NCBI GenBank assembly: GCA_903912275.1
Contig: CAIWGR010000287.1
Location: forward strand, 1 to 10,106
DNA: 10,106 nucleotides
From: an uncultured delta proteobacterium
GTDB taxonomy: Bacteria; Myxococcota_A; Bradymonadia; REDH01
Direction of reading: 5' to 3'
Both the position numbers and the translations under genes were made by a program. Positions 1 through 7,904 of this stretch are shown in pieces. The notes beneath the pieces were generated by a model, which saw only the letters and a list, made by a program, of their open reading frames with translations, did not search any database and was not told the DNA's origin. Position 1 is the first letter of the stretch, and each line of letters begins with the position of its first letter.

Positions 1-129
1 CTTCTGTGTGCAGGACCTGCTTAGAAGACCGCCAGTCAGTTATTCGGCACCGCTCTAGCATCCTGCGCCGGCGGTTGCATCCTTTGAGCGACCGGCGCGC
101 CCTCGGGATGGGGAGGCCGAGCGGAGGCA

Positions 130-159
130 TTGAAACATGTTCTAGTTTCGGAGTAGGGT
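130..159 (+). promoter_or_regulatory. Candidate sigma-70-type promoter of the operon
   Basis: TTGAAA at 130-135 matches the -35 consensus at five of six positions. It is followed after 18 bases by TAGGGT at 154-159, a weak -10 element that keeps the first T, the A and the last T. It would drive the eight-gene operon beginning at 204, leaving a leader of about 35-40 bases. The -35 element is overlapped by the palindrome at 131-144, a geometry suited to repression. The call rests on pattern only; the -10 is poor, as is common in GC-rich genomes. Confidence 0.45.
131..144. promoter_or_regulatory. KstR-like TetR operator candidate
   Basis: The 14 bases TGAAACATGTTCTA fit the degenerate palindrome TnnAACnnGTTnnA described for KstR, the TetR-family repressor of steroid catabolism genes in actinobacteria; the AACATGTT core is a perfect 8-base palindrome. 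The site lies about 60 bases before the echA20 start and covers most of the proposed -35 element, so a bound repressor would block transcription. The same core also resembles boxes of other TetR-type fatty-acid regulators such as PsrA (GAAAC-N-GTTTC), so the regulator could respond to an acyl-CoA other than a steroid thioester. No regulator gene lies in the window. Confidence 0.5.
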
Positions 160-203
160 TGCGCCTCGCACGGAGCGGAGCGCTCCAAACCGCGGAGCGC
201 ACC

Positions 204-965
204 ATGCCCATCACGACCGAGATACGCGACGGCATCGCCGAGGTGGTGGTCAACTTCCCACCCGTGAATGCCCTGCCGGTGCAGGCCTGGTTCGACCTCG
301 CCGACGCTGTCACCGCCGCCGGCCGCAACCCCGCGGTCTGTGTCGTTCTGCTCCGGTCGGAGGGCCGCGGCTTCAACGCCGGCGTCGACATCAAAGAGAT
401 GCAGCGGAGCACCGGCCACACCGCCCTCGTCGGCGCCAACCGGGGCTGCTACGCCGCCTTCAAGGCCGTCTATGAGTGCGAGGTTCCCCTCATCGCGGCG
501 GTCAACGGCTTCTGCGTGGGCGGCGGCATCGGCCTGGTCGGCAACGCCGACATCATCATCGCCTCCGACGACGCCATCTTCGGGCTGCCCGAGGTGGACC
601 GCGGCGCGCTCGGTGCAGCCACCCACCTCGCCCGGCTGGTTCCCCAGCACAAGATGCGGGCCATGGTCTACACCTGCGCCAATGCAACGGCCCAGGAGCT
701 GCATTCCTACGGCTCGGTGCTCGAGGTGGTGCCCCGTGCCGAGCTCCGCGACCGGGCGCTGGCGCTGGCCGCTTCGCTGGCGAAGAAGTCGCCCGCCATC
801 TTGCGCGCGGCCAAGGCCTGCCTCAACGGCATCGATCCGGTCGATGTGAACAAGAGTTACCGCTTCGAGCAGGGCTTCACCTTTGAGCTCAACCTCATCG
901 GCGTGGCCGACGAGGCCCGCGACGCCTTCGTCGAGAAGCGCGACGCCAACTTTCACAAGTCGTAG
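204..965 (+). CDS. echA20: EchA20-type steroid D-ring hydrolase (crotonase superfamily)
   Basis: EchA20 opens ring D of the bicyclic steroid remnant HIEC-CoA by hydrolysis, giving the monocyclic COCHEA-CoA that IpdAB uses next; it is cytoplasmic. The 253-residue protein is close to the mycobacterial length (about 247) and keeps its landmarks: PPVNALP (19-25), the oxyanion-hole stretch GFNAGVDIKEMQR (56-68), VNGFCVGGGIGLVGNAD (100-116), FGLPEVDRGALGAATHL (126-142) and EQGFTFELNL near the C-terminus. The first catalytic Glu of true enoyl-CoA hydratases is replaced (Gly110), while the second is present (Glu130), as suits a ring hydrolase rather than a hydratase. The start is ATG 204, with GGAG at 194-197 ahead of it; the upstream extension lacks family similarity. 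It is the first gene of the operon, and ipdA follows after 9 bases. ScdY is the name I recall for the proteobacterial counterpart. Confidence 0.92.
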   Translation: MPITTEIRDGIAEVVVNFPPVNALPVQAWFDLADAVTAAGRNPAVCVVLLRSEGRGFNAGVDIKEMQRSTGHTALVGANRGCYAAFKAVYECEVPLIAAVNGFCVGGGIGLVGNADIIIASDDAIFGLPEVDRGALGAATHLARLVPQHKMRAMVYTCANATAQELHSYGSVLEVVPRAELRDRALALAASLAKKSPAILRAAKACLNGIDPVDVNKSYRFEQGFTFELNLIGVADEARDAFVEKRDANFHKS

Positions 966-969
966 GAGG
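964..969 (+). promoter_or_regulatory. Shine-Dalgarno site setting the GTG start of ipdA
   Basis: AGGAGG overlaps the TAG stop of echA20 and lies 5 bases before GTG 975. It supports the GTG start, which gives an N-terminus of normal family length, and suggests coupled translation of echA20 and ipdA. Confidence 0.8.
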
Positions 970-974
970 TCGCA

Positions 975-1819
<845 letters not shown>

Positions 1820-1823
<4 letters not shown>

Positions 1824-2575
1824 GCGACATCACCCGCGCAGAGGTCTGCATTGTGGCCTGCGCCGAAGCCTTCCGCGGCGACGGCGAAATCCTCGCAAGC
1901 CCCATGGGCTACACCTCCATGATGGGCGCACGTCTGGCCCGCCTCACCTTCGAGCCGCTCCTCGCCATGTCGGACGGCGTCGCCACCCTCACCGGCTTCG
2001 GCCGGAGCGAAGAGGGCCGCCTCACCCAGACCGCAGAGGGCTGGATCCCCTACCGGACCATCTTCGACATGGTCTGGCATGGCCGCCGCCACGTGATGAT
2101 GGGCGCCAGCCAGATCGACCGGTTCGGCAACCAGAACATCTCCATGGTCGGCGACTTCGCGCAGCCCAAGGCGCAGCTCATCGGCGCCCGCGGCGCGCCG
2201 GGCAACACCATCAACCACCGCACCAGCTACTGGGTGCCGACCCACAACCCGCAGGTCTTTGTGCCGGCCGTCGACTTTGTCTGCGGCATCGGCAACGACC
2301 GTGCCCGCGCGCTCGGCAAGACCGCCCGCTTCCACCACCTGCACCGGGTCATCACCTCGCTCTGCGTCCTCGACTTCGAGACGCCGGATGGCAGCATGCG
2401 GGTCCGCTCGCTCCACCCCGGCGTGACGCTCGACGAGGTCAAGGCCGCCACCGGCTTTGAGCTCGCCGTGGCACCCGACCTGGCCGAGAGCCGGCTGCCG
2501 AACGAGGCAGAGCTGGCCATCATCCGCACCACGCTCGACCCCAAGGGTTTTGCCGCCAAGGAGCTCGGCGCGTGA
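1820..2575 (+). CDS. ipdB: IpdB, beta subunit of COCHEA-CoA hydrolase
   Basis: IpdB is the partner of IpdA in hydrolytic opening of ring C. The 251-residue protein begins at ATG 1820, inside the ipdA stop, with GGAG at 1808-1811. Family landmarks are RAEVCIVACAEAFRGDGEIL (6-25), MGARLARLTFEPLL (35-48) and MVGDFAQPKAQLIGARGAPG (109-128), followed by NTINHRTSYWVPTH. In true class I CoA-transferases the beta subunit carries a nucleophilic Glu in a SENG-like motif; the corresponding region here reads MSDGVATL (50-57) with no such Glu, which agrees with a hydrolase rather than a transferase (motif-based placement). The gene ends in a 4-base GTGA overlap with ipdC. Confidence 0.92.
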
Positions 2576-3663
2576 CCCGGCCTGCACACCTCAAGACCCG
2601 CTTCACCGAGCTTGTCGGCGTCGACTACCCCATCGTGCAGACCGGCATGGGCTGGGTCTCTGGAGCCCGCCTCACGGCCGCGACCGCCAACGCGGGCGGC
2701 CTCGGCATCCTCGCCTCCGCCACCATGACCTACGAGGAGCTCGAGCGCTCCATCGCCGCCGTGAAGAGCCGCACGAATCGCCCCTTCGGCGTCAACATGC
2801 GGGCCGACCAGGCCGATGTGATGAAGCGGGTCGACCTGCTCATCGAGCAGGGCGTCGCACTCGCCAGCTTCGCCGCGGCCCCCAACAAAGAGGTCATCGG
2901 ACGGCTCAAGGCGGGCGGCATCAAGTGCATGCCCACCATCGCCGCCAAGCGCCACGCGCAGAAGGTGGAGGAGTGGGGTGTGGACGCGGTCATCTGCCAG
3001 GGCGCAGAGGGCGGCGGCCACACCGGCTCCATCGCCACCAGCGTGCTGCTGCCGCAGGTCTGCGCCGCCGTGAAGATTCCGGTGCTCGCCGCAGGCGGCT
3101 TCTCGAACGGCCGCGGCCTCGCCGCTGCGCTGGCCTATGGCGCCGAGGGCGTTGCCATGGGCACCCGCTTCCTCATGTCGCAGGAGAGCACGGTGCCCGA
3201 GGCGGTCAAAGGGGCCTACCTCAAGACCGACCCCAACGGCACCGTCGTGACCACCGCCGTCGACGGCTACCCGCAGCGGGTCATCCGCACCCCCTTCATC
3301 GATTCGCTGGAGAAGAGCTCCCCGCTCTTCCGTCTGCTCTCTGCGCTCGGCCATGCCGTGGCGCTCCGCAAACAGACGGGCGACGGCTGGGTCGCGCTCA
3401 TCCGCGAGGCGCTCGCGATGAAGCGGGAGCAGGAGCTCACCTGGAGCCAGGTGGCGCTCGCGCCGTCGGCTCCCATGCTGACCAAGTTCGCACTCGTCGA
3501 CGGCCGCGTCGAGGCCGGCATCCTGCCCACAGGTCAGGTGGCCGGCACCATCGAGAAGCTCCTCACCGTGGAGGAGATCATCGACGAGGTCATCCGCGAC
3601 GCACGCACCCAACTCGCAGCCGCAGCGGCCCTCGCCGCCGCCAACCCGGGAGAGCTACCATGA
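2572..3663 (+). CDS. ipdC: IpdC, flavin-dependent steroid CoA-thioester oxidoreductase
   Basis: IpdC belongs to the nitronate monooxygenase (2-nitropropane dioxygenase) family of FMN TIM barrels but acts in steroid breakdown: it works on the hydroxylated bicyclic CoA thioester just before ring D opening, yielding the substrate of EchA20. The 363-residue protein shows QTGMGWVSGARL (23-34), GGLGILASATMT (42-53), PFGVNMRADQADV (71-83), the flavin/active-site segment CQGAEGGGHTG (142-152, with His150) and the phosphate-binding segment AAGGFSNGRGLAAALAYGAE (173-192). The GTG 2572 start overlaps the ipdB stop by 4 bases and has AAGGAG at 2558-2563. The extreme C-terminus is alanine-rich. Family similarity alone would suggest nitronate monooxygenase; position directly after ipdAB, as in M. 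tuberculosis, decides for IpdC. Confidence 0.88.
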   Translation: MTRPAHLKTRFTELVGVDYPIVQTGMGWVSGARLTAATANAGGLGILASATMTYEELERSIAAVKSRTNRPFGVNMRADQADVMKRVDLLIEQGVALASFAAAPNKEVIGRLKAGGIKCMPTIAAKRHAQKVEEWGVDAVICQGAEGGGHTGSIATSVLLPQVCAAVKIPVLAAGGFSNGRGLAAALAYGAEGVAMGTRFLMSQESTVPEAVKGAYLKTDPNGTVVTTAVDGYPQRVIRTPFIDSLEKSSPLFRLLSALGHAVALRKQTGDGWVALIREALAMKREQELTWSQVALAPSAPMLTKFALVDGRVEAGILPTGQVAGTIEKLLTVEEIIDEVIRDARTQLAAAAALAAANPGELP

Positions 3664-4526
3664 GCGACCAGCCGCAGGAGAGCGCCGAACCGCTCGTCAC
3701 CTACGAGCAGCGGGGCGCCGTCGCCCTCATCACCATGAACCGGCCCGGCGTGCGCAACGCCCAGAACGCCGACATGACCTTCCAGCTCGACAACGCCTTC
3801 CTCCGCGCCGTGAACGACGACAGCGTGGGCGCCATCATCCTGGCAGGCGCGGGCGACCACTTCTCCGCGGGCCACGACATCGGCACACCGCTGCGCGACA
3901 TCCACCGCAACTTCGAGCGGCGGGCCACCACCTACTGGCCGCACGAAGACAAGGCGGGCGCCGAGGCCATCTTCGTGCGCGAGGCCGAGCTCTATGTGGG
4001 CATGTGCCGGCGCTGGCGCGAGCTCCCCAAGCCCACCGTCGCCATGGTGCAGGGCGCCTGCATCGCTGGCGGCCTCATGCTCGCCTGGGTCTGCGACCTC
4101 ATCGTCGCCTCCGACGACGCCTTCTTCGCCGACCCCGTCCTCAAGATGGGCATCCCCGGCGTGGAGTACTTCGCCCACCCCTTCGTGATGAACCCCCGCA
4201 TCGCCAAAGAGTTCCTCTACCTCGGCGAACGGATGACCGCCGCACGCGCCTACGAGGCCGGCATGGTCAACCGGGTCATCCCCCGCGCTGAGCTCGAGGC
4301 ACGCACCTTTGAGATCGCCAACAAGCTGGCCGCACAGCCCCGCTTCGGCATCGCGCTCGCCAAGCGGGCCATCAACCAGGCCGAAGACCGCATGGGGCTC
4401 CGCGACAGCATCGACGCCGTCTACGGCCTCCACCATGTGGCCCACGCCCACAACAGCCTCACCTCTACAGACCATCTCGCCGGCCAGGATGCCCGCTCGA
4501 TGGCCGCCGCGCAGCGAGGAAAGTGA
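3660..4526 (+). CDS. Crotonase-fold enoyl-CoA hydratase/isomerase family protein (EchA13/ScdN-like)
   Basis: This 288-residue protein of the enoyl-CoA hydratase/isomerase superfamily probably acts in beta-oxidation of the dicarboxylic acid left after both rings are open, in the place of ScdN of Comamonas. It has a typical N-terminal strand (ALITMNRPGVRNAQN, 22-36), the oxyanion-hole motif HFSAGHDIG (67-75), an unusual insert with the segment NFERRATTYWPHEDKAGAEA (84-103), then IAGGLMLAWVCDLIVASDDA (135-154) and MGIPGVEYFAHPF (163-175). Both glutamates of classical enoyl-CoA hydratases appear replaced (Met140 and Val160), so the chemistry may differ. The insert and the GVEYFAHP signature resemble the EchA13-type subgroup rather than standard hydratases. 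The ATG at 3660 overlaps the ipdC stop by 4 bases; one base separates its stop from the next gene. Exact substrate is inferred from context. Confidence 0.8.
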   Translation: MSDQPQESAEPLVTYEQRGAVALITMNRPGVRNAQNADMTFQLDNAFLRAVNDDSVGAIILAGAGDHFSAGHDIGTPLRDIHRNFERRATTYWPHEDKAGAEAIFVREAELYVGMCRRWRELPKPTVAMVQGACIAGGLMLAWVCDLIVASDDAFFADPVLKMGIPGVEYFAHPFVMNPRIAKEFLYLGERMTAARAYEAGMVNRVIPRAELEARTFEIANKLAAQPRFGIALAKRAINQAEDRMGLRDSIDAVYGLHHVAHAHNSLTSTDHLAGQDARSMAAAQRGK

Positions 4527-4527
4527 C

Positions 4528-5688
4528 ATGGATCTCCGATTCTCTGCAGCCGAACAGGCCTTCCGCGCCGAAGCCCGCACCTGGCTCGAAGCCAATGTGC
4601 CAACCGAATCGCTCGGCTCGGGCGATACGGCCGAGGGCTTTGCCCGCCACCTCGTCTGGGAGAAGAAGCTCTTCGAAGCCGGCTGGAGCGTCGTCGCCTG
4701 GCCGGTGAAGTATGGCGGCCGTGGTGCCAGCCTCATCGAGTGGCTCATCTTCGAAGAGGAGTACTACCGGGCCGGCGCACCGTCGCGCGTGACCCAGAAC
4801 GGCATCTTCCTGCTCGCCCCCACCCTCTTCGAGTGCGGCACCGAGGAGCAGAAGGACAGTCTGCTGAAGAAGATTGCCTCGGCCTACACGCTCTGGTGCC
4901 AGGGCTGGTCGGAGCCCAACGCGGGCAGCGACCTCGCCGCCGGCCGGAGCACCGCGCGGCGCGTTGAAGGCGGCTGGCGCCTCTCGGGCCAGAAGACCTG
5001 GGCCACCCGCGGCGCCTTCTGCGACGCCTTCTTCGGCCTCTTCCGCACCGACCCCGACAGCCAGCGCCACAAGGGGCTCACCTACTTCATGGCGCCGCTC
5101 AAGGGCGAGGGCGTGACCGTCCGTCCCGTCGACCGGCTCGACGGCGACCAGGGCTTTGCCGAAATCTTCCTCGACGACTGCTTCGTCCCCGACGACATGG
5201 TCATCGGCCAGGTCAACCAGGGCTGGAATGTGGCCATGTCGACCACCTCTACGGAGCGTGGCCTCTCGCTCCGCTCGCCCGGCCGTTTCATGGCCACCGC
5301 AGGCCGCCTCGTCGCCCTCCACCGGGCCCGGCTCGGCAGCGGCAACGCCCGCACCCGCGACGAGATCGCCAAGGCCTGGATCAACGCCGAGGCCTATCGC
5401 TGGCACACCTACGCCACCGCGGCCCGCATGATGAAGCATGAGGCCATGGGCGCCGAGTCGAGCATCAACAAAATCTTCTGGTCCGAGATGGACCTCGCCA
5501 TGCACGAGAGCGCCATCAACCTGCTCGGCTCCTCCGCCGAGCTCTACGAAGGCGCGCCCGGCGCAGAAGACGAGGGTGGCTGGATGAAGGGCTTCATGTT
5601 TGCCCTCGCCGGCCCCATCTACGCCGGCACCAACGAGATCCAGCGCAACATCGTCGCCGAGCGGGTGCTCGGTCTGCCCAAGGGTTAG
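4528..5688 (+). CDS. Acyl-CoA dehydrogenase, catalytic-type subunit (FadE/ScdM-like)
   Basis: This is a 386-residue FAD-dependent acyl-CoA dehydrogenase with all three domains: N-terminal helices (1-120), the middle beta domain with WCQGWSEPNAGSDLA (123-137) and GQKTWATRG (154-162), and a C-terminal helical domain ending in IYAGTNEIQRNIVAERVLGL (364-383). The usual catalytic Glu of the YEGT motif is Ala366 here. A glutamate sits instead at Glu244 in TSTERGLSL (241-249), the position used in isovaleryl-CoA-type enzymes and in steroid-specific dehydrogenases. It probably pairs with the next gene as an alpha2beta2 complex, as FadE pairs of mycobacterial sterol catabolism do, and dehydrogenates a ring-opened dicarboxyl-CoA. 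ATG 4528 is preceded by GAGGA at 4516-4520. A FadE30-like role (on HIP-CoA) cannot be excluded from sequence alone. Confidence 0.85.
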   Translation: MDLRFSAAEQAFRAEARTWLEANVPTESLGSGDTAEGFARHLVWEKKLFEAGWSVVAWPVKYGGRGASLIEWLIFEEEYYRAGAPSRVTQNGIFLLAPTLFECGTEEQKDSLLKKIASAYTLWCQGWSEPNAGSDLAAGRSTARRVEGGWRLSGQKTWATRGAFCDAFFGLFRTDPDSQRHKGLTYFMAPLKGEGVTVRPVDRLDGDQGFAEIFLDDCFVPDDMVIGQVNQGWNVAMSTTSTERGLSLRSPGRFMATAGRLVALHRARLGSGNARTRDEIAKAWINAEAYRWHTYATAARMMKHEAMGAESSINKIFWSEMDLAMHESAINLLGSSAELYEGAPGAEDEGGWMKGFMFALAGPIYAGTNEIQRNIVAERVLGLPKG

Positions 5689-5690
5689 CC

Positions 5691-6701
5691 ATGCAGCCGC
5701 TGCTCACCGAAGACCAGCTCCTCCTCCGCGCCACCATCCGTTCGGGGCTCGCCAAGGTCTGCCCCGTCACCACGGTCCGCGCCGTCTGGCACGACCCCGC
5801 CGCGCTCCGTCCGCTCTGGCGTGAATTCGCCAATCTGGGCCTGCTCGGGCTGCTCGTCCCCGAAGATTTTGGTGGGCTCGGCATGACCGAGGTCGAGCTC
5901 GCGGTGGCGATGGAGGAGGTTGGCTATGCCGCCGCCCCCGGACCGCTCCTCGAGGCGGCCGCCATCGCGGTCCCGTCGCTGCTCGGCATCGCCAACGCAC
6001 CCGCAAACGTCCTTGAGGCCTCGCTCGGCGCGGTCATCGAGGGGGCCAAACTGGTCACCGCGGGCACCCATCCGAACGACCCCATCGCCTGGGCCGAAGA
6101 GGCCGACTTCTGCCTCTTCCGCACCGCCGCCGGCCCCCGCCTGCTGGCACGGGCCGACTACACCGCCACACCGCAGCCCTCGGTCGACGCCTGCCGCCGC
6201 ACCGCAACGGTCTCCGCGCAGGGCTGGGAAGGCGACGGCACCGCACCCTCGCAGCGGGCCGCACTCGCCGCCGCAGCACAGCTCATCGGCCTCGCCAAGC
6301 GGATGACCGAGATGACCGTCGAATACGCGAATGTGCGGCAGCAGTGCGGCAAGCCGATCGGCTCCTTCCAGGCGGTAAAGCACCACCTCGTCGATGCCCA
6401 TGCCGCCACCGAGATGGCCCGCCCGCTCGTGCTCCGCGCGGCGTGGAGCCTGAGCGTTGGCGCAAGCGACGCTGCCTTCGCCGTCTCCATGGCCAAGGCC
6501 GCCGCGAGCGATGCCGCCGAGCTCGCCGCCAAGAAGGCGCTGCAGGTGCATGGCGCCATCGGCTACACCACCGAGTGCGACCTCCACTTCTTCCTCAAGC
6601 GCACCTGGGCCCTCGCCCGTGCGCATGGCAGCGCAAGCTGGCACCGGGAGCAGGTCGCCGCGGCGCTGCTCGACGGACCCGCAGCACCCGCCTTCTGCTA
6701 G
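5691..6701 (+). CDS. Short acyl-CoA dehydrogenase-like partner subunit
   Basis: This 336-residue acyl-CoA dehydrogenase homologue is shorter than the usual 380-400 residues. The N-terminal helical domain is clear (LVPEDFGGLGMTEVELAVAM, 55-74, then EEVGYAAAPGPLLEAA), and the C-terminal domain keeps the FAD-contact motif VRQQCGKPIGSFQAVKHH (215-232) and ALQVHGAIGYTTECDLHFFL (283-302). The middle beta domain is reduced: no TEPxAGSD or GxKxW motif is visible between about 110 and 190, and there is no Glu at either catalytic position. This matches the non-catalytic subunits of alpha2beta2 steroid acyl-CoA dehydrogenases, which lend FAD-binding residues to their partner. ATG 5691 starts 2 bases after the previous stop, with AAGGG at 5680-5684, so the two genes are co-translated. 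Its role alone is probably nil; with the upstream gene it should form one enzyme. Confidence 0.85.
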   Translation: MQPLLTEDQLLLRATIRSGLAKVCPVTTVRAVWHDPAALRPLWREFANLGLLGLLVPEDFGGLGMTEVELAVAMEEVGYAAAPGPLLEAAAIAVPSLLGIANAPANVLEASLGAVIEGAKLVTAGTHPNDPIAWAEEADFCLFRTAAGPRLLARADYTATPQPSVDACRRTATVSAQGWEGDGTAPSQRAALAAAAQLIGLAKRMTEMTVEYANVRQQCGKPIGSFQAVKHHLVDAHAATEMARPLVLRAAWSLSVGASDAAFAVSMAKAAASDAAELAAKKALQVHGAIGYTTECDLHFFLKRTWALARAHGSASWHREQVAAALLDGPAAPAFC

Positions 6702-6733
6702 TCCGCAACCCCGCTCCTCTTCCCTCTCTCATT

Positions 6734-6737
6734 GGAG
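6734..6737 (+). promoter_or_regulatory. Shine-Dalgarno site fixing the fadA6 start at 6744
   Basis: GGAG lies 6 bases before ATG 6744. The in-frame TTG at 6732 would place this site inside the gene, so ATG 6744 is preferred; the resulting N-terminus MAEAYIIDAVRTPVGR is the standard thiolase beginning. The preceding 30 bases are rich in pyrimidines (about 6709-6732), with no clear promoter. Confidence 0.75.
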
Positions 6738-6743
6738 AAAGTC

Positions 6744-7895
6744 ATGGCTGAAGCCTACATCATTGACGCAGTTCGTACGCCCGTTGGTCGCAAGAATGGC
6801 GGCCTCTCGCAGGTCCACCCCGCCGACCTCGGCGCCTTCGCCATCAAGGAGCTCATGAAGCGGTCGGGCGTCGACCCGATGGCGGTGGAGGATGTGGTCT
6901 TCGGCTGCCTCGACACCGTCGGCCCCAACGCCGGCGACATCGCCCGCACCTGCTGGCTCGCGGCCGGCCTCCCCGAAGAGGTCCCCGGCACGACGATCGA
7001 TCGCCAGTGCGGCTCGTCGCAGCAGGCCATCCACTTTGCCGCCCAGGGCGTCATGAGCGGCACCCAAGACCTCGTGGTCGCGGGCGGCGTGCAGAACATG
7101 AGCATGATCCCCATCGGCACCTCGTGGGTCATCGCCAAGGATATGGGTCACCCCAATCCCTTCTCGGGCTCCGAGGGCTGGAAGGCCCGCTACGGCGAGA
7201 CCCCGGTCAACCAGTTCTTCGGCGCCGAGCAGATCGCCAAGCGCTGGGAGATCAGCCGTGAAGACATGGAGCACTTTGCGCTTGCGAGCCACCAGCGGGC
7301 CATCGCCGCGATCGATGCCGGCTACTTCAAGCGTGAGATCGCCCCCATCGCCGGCGTGGAGAACGACGAAGGCGCCCGCCGCGACTCCTCGCTGGAGAAG
7401 ATGGCCTCGCTCAAGACGCTCATGCCCGAGGGCCGTCTGACCGCCGCGATGGCGAGCCAGATCTCCGACGGCGCCGCGGCGCTACTCATCGCCTCCGAGA
7501 AGGCGGTCAAGGAGCACAACCTCAAGCCCCGCGCCCGCATCCACCACATGAGCGTGCGCGGCGACGACCCCATCCTCATGCTCACCGCCCCCATCCGGGC
7601 GACCCGCTACGCGCTGGCCAAGGCCGGCATGACGATGAACGACATCGACCTGGTCGAGATCAACGAGGCCTTCGCGCCGGTCGTCCTCGCCTGGCTCAAG
7701 GACATCGGATACGACCACGCCAAGACCAACGTGAACGGCGGCGCCATCTCGCTTGGCCACCCCCTCGGCGCGACCGGTGCCCGCCTCATGACGACGATGC
7801 TCCACGAGCTCGAGCGCACCGGCAAGCGCTACGGCCTGCAGACCATGTGCGAAGGCGGCGGCCAGGCCAACGTCACCATCATCGAGCGGCTCTAA
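6744..7895 (+). CDS. fadA6: FadA6-type 3-ketoacyl-CoA thiolase of steroid degradation
   Basis: FadA6 cleaves acetyl-CoA from the linear beta-keto dicarboxyl-CoA released by IpdAB, giving 4-methyl-5-oxo-octanedioyl-CoA. The 383-residue protein has the complete thiolase set: RTPVGR (11-16), the nucleophilic Cys89 in DRQCGSSQQA (86-95), AGGVQNMSMIPIG (113-125), SDGAAALLIASE (241-252), EINEAFAPV (305-313), His339 in GGAISLGHPLGATG (332-345) and Cys369 in MCEGGG (368-373). Segments such as ARIHHMS and the final NVTIIERL closely resemble mycobacterial FadA6, more than generic acetyl-CoA acetyltransferases. It is the last operon gene, set off by 42 bases with its own good ribosome site, which may allow different translation. 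ScdJ is its Comamonas counterpart as I recall it. The stop is 9 bases from the stop of the opposing hydrolase gene. Confidence 0.92.
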   Translation: MAEAYIIDAVRTPVGRKNGGLSQVHPADLGAFAIKELMKRSGVDPMAVEDVVFGCLDTVGPNAGDIARTCWLAAGLPEEVPGTTIDRQCGSSQQAIHFAAQGVMSGTQDLVVAGGVQNMSMIPIGTSWVIAKDMGHPNPFSGSEGWKARYGETPVNQFFGAEQIAKRWEISREDMEHFALASHQRAIAAIDAGYFKREIAPIAGVENDEGARRDSSLEKMASLKTLMPEGRLTAAMASQISDGAAALLIASEKAVKEHNLKPRARIHHMSVRGDDPILMLTAPIRATRYALAKAGMTMNDIDLVEINEAFAPVVLAWLKDIGYDHAKTNVNGGAISLGHPLGATGARLMTTMLHELERTGKRYGLQTMCEGGGQANVTIIERL

Positions 7896-7904
7896 GAAAC
7901 AGCG

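Larger units (their letters stand above)
1..203. other. Non-coding leader upstream of the steroid operon
   Basis: I see no convincing gene here. The echA20 reading frame stays open upstream, but the extra 66 residues do not look like any crotonase N-terminus, and the family start fits position 204. The stretch holds a promoter-like pair and a palindromic operator candidate (listed separately), and a compact inverted repeat at its left edge (GCAGG-A-CCTGC at 10-20, flanked by CTTCT at 1-5 and AGAAG at 23-27). The preceding gene lies outside the window, so it is unknown whether the edge repeat is the end of a terminator or another binding site. Confidence 0.6.

Noticed and set aside
6..203. N-terminal extension of echA20
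   Set aside because: The 66 extra residues have no crotonase similarity, contain the promoter and operator candidates, and the family N-terminus with a ribosome site starts at 204.
2572..3663. Nitronate monooxygenase for nitroalkane detoxification
   Set aside because: The fold is the same, but 4-base overlap with ipdB and the position in the steroid operon favour IpdC.
6702..6743. Internal promoter or terminator before fadA6
   Set aside because: Only a pyrimidine-rich stretch and a ribosome site are visible; no hairpin or -35/-10 pair was found.
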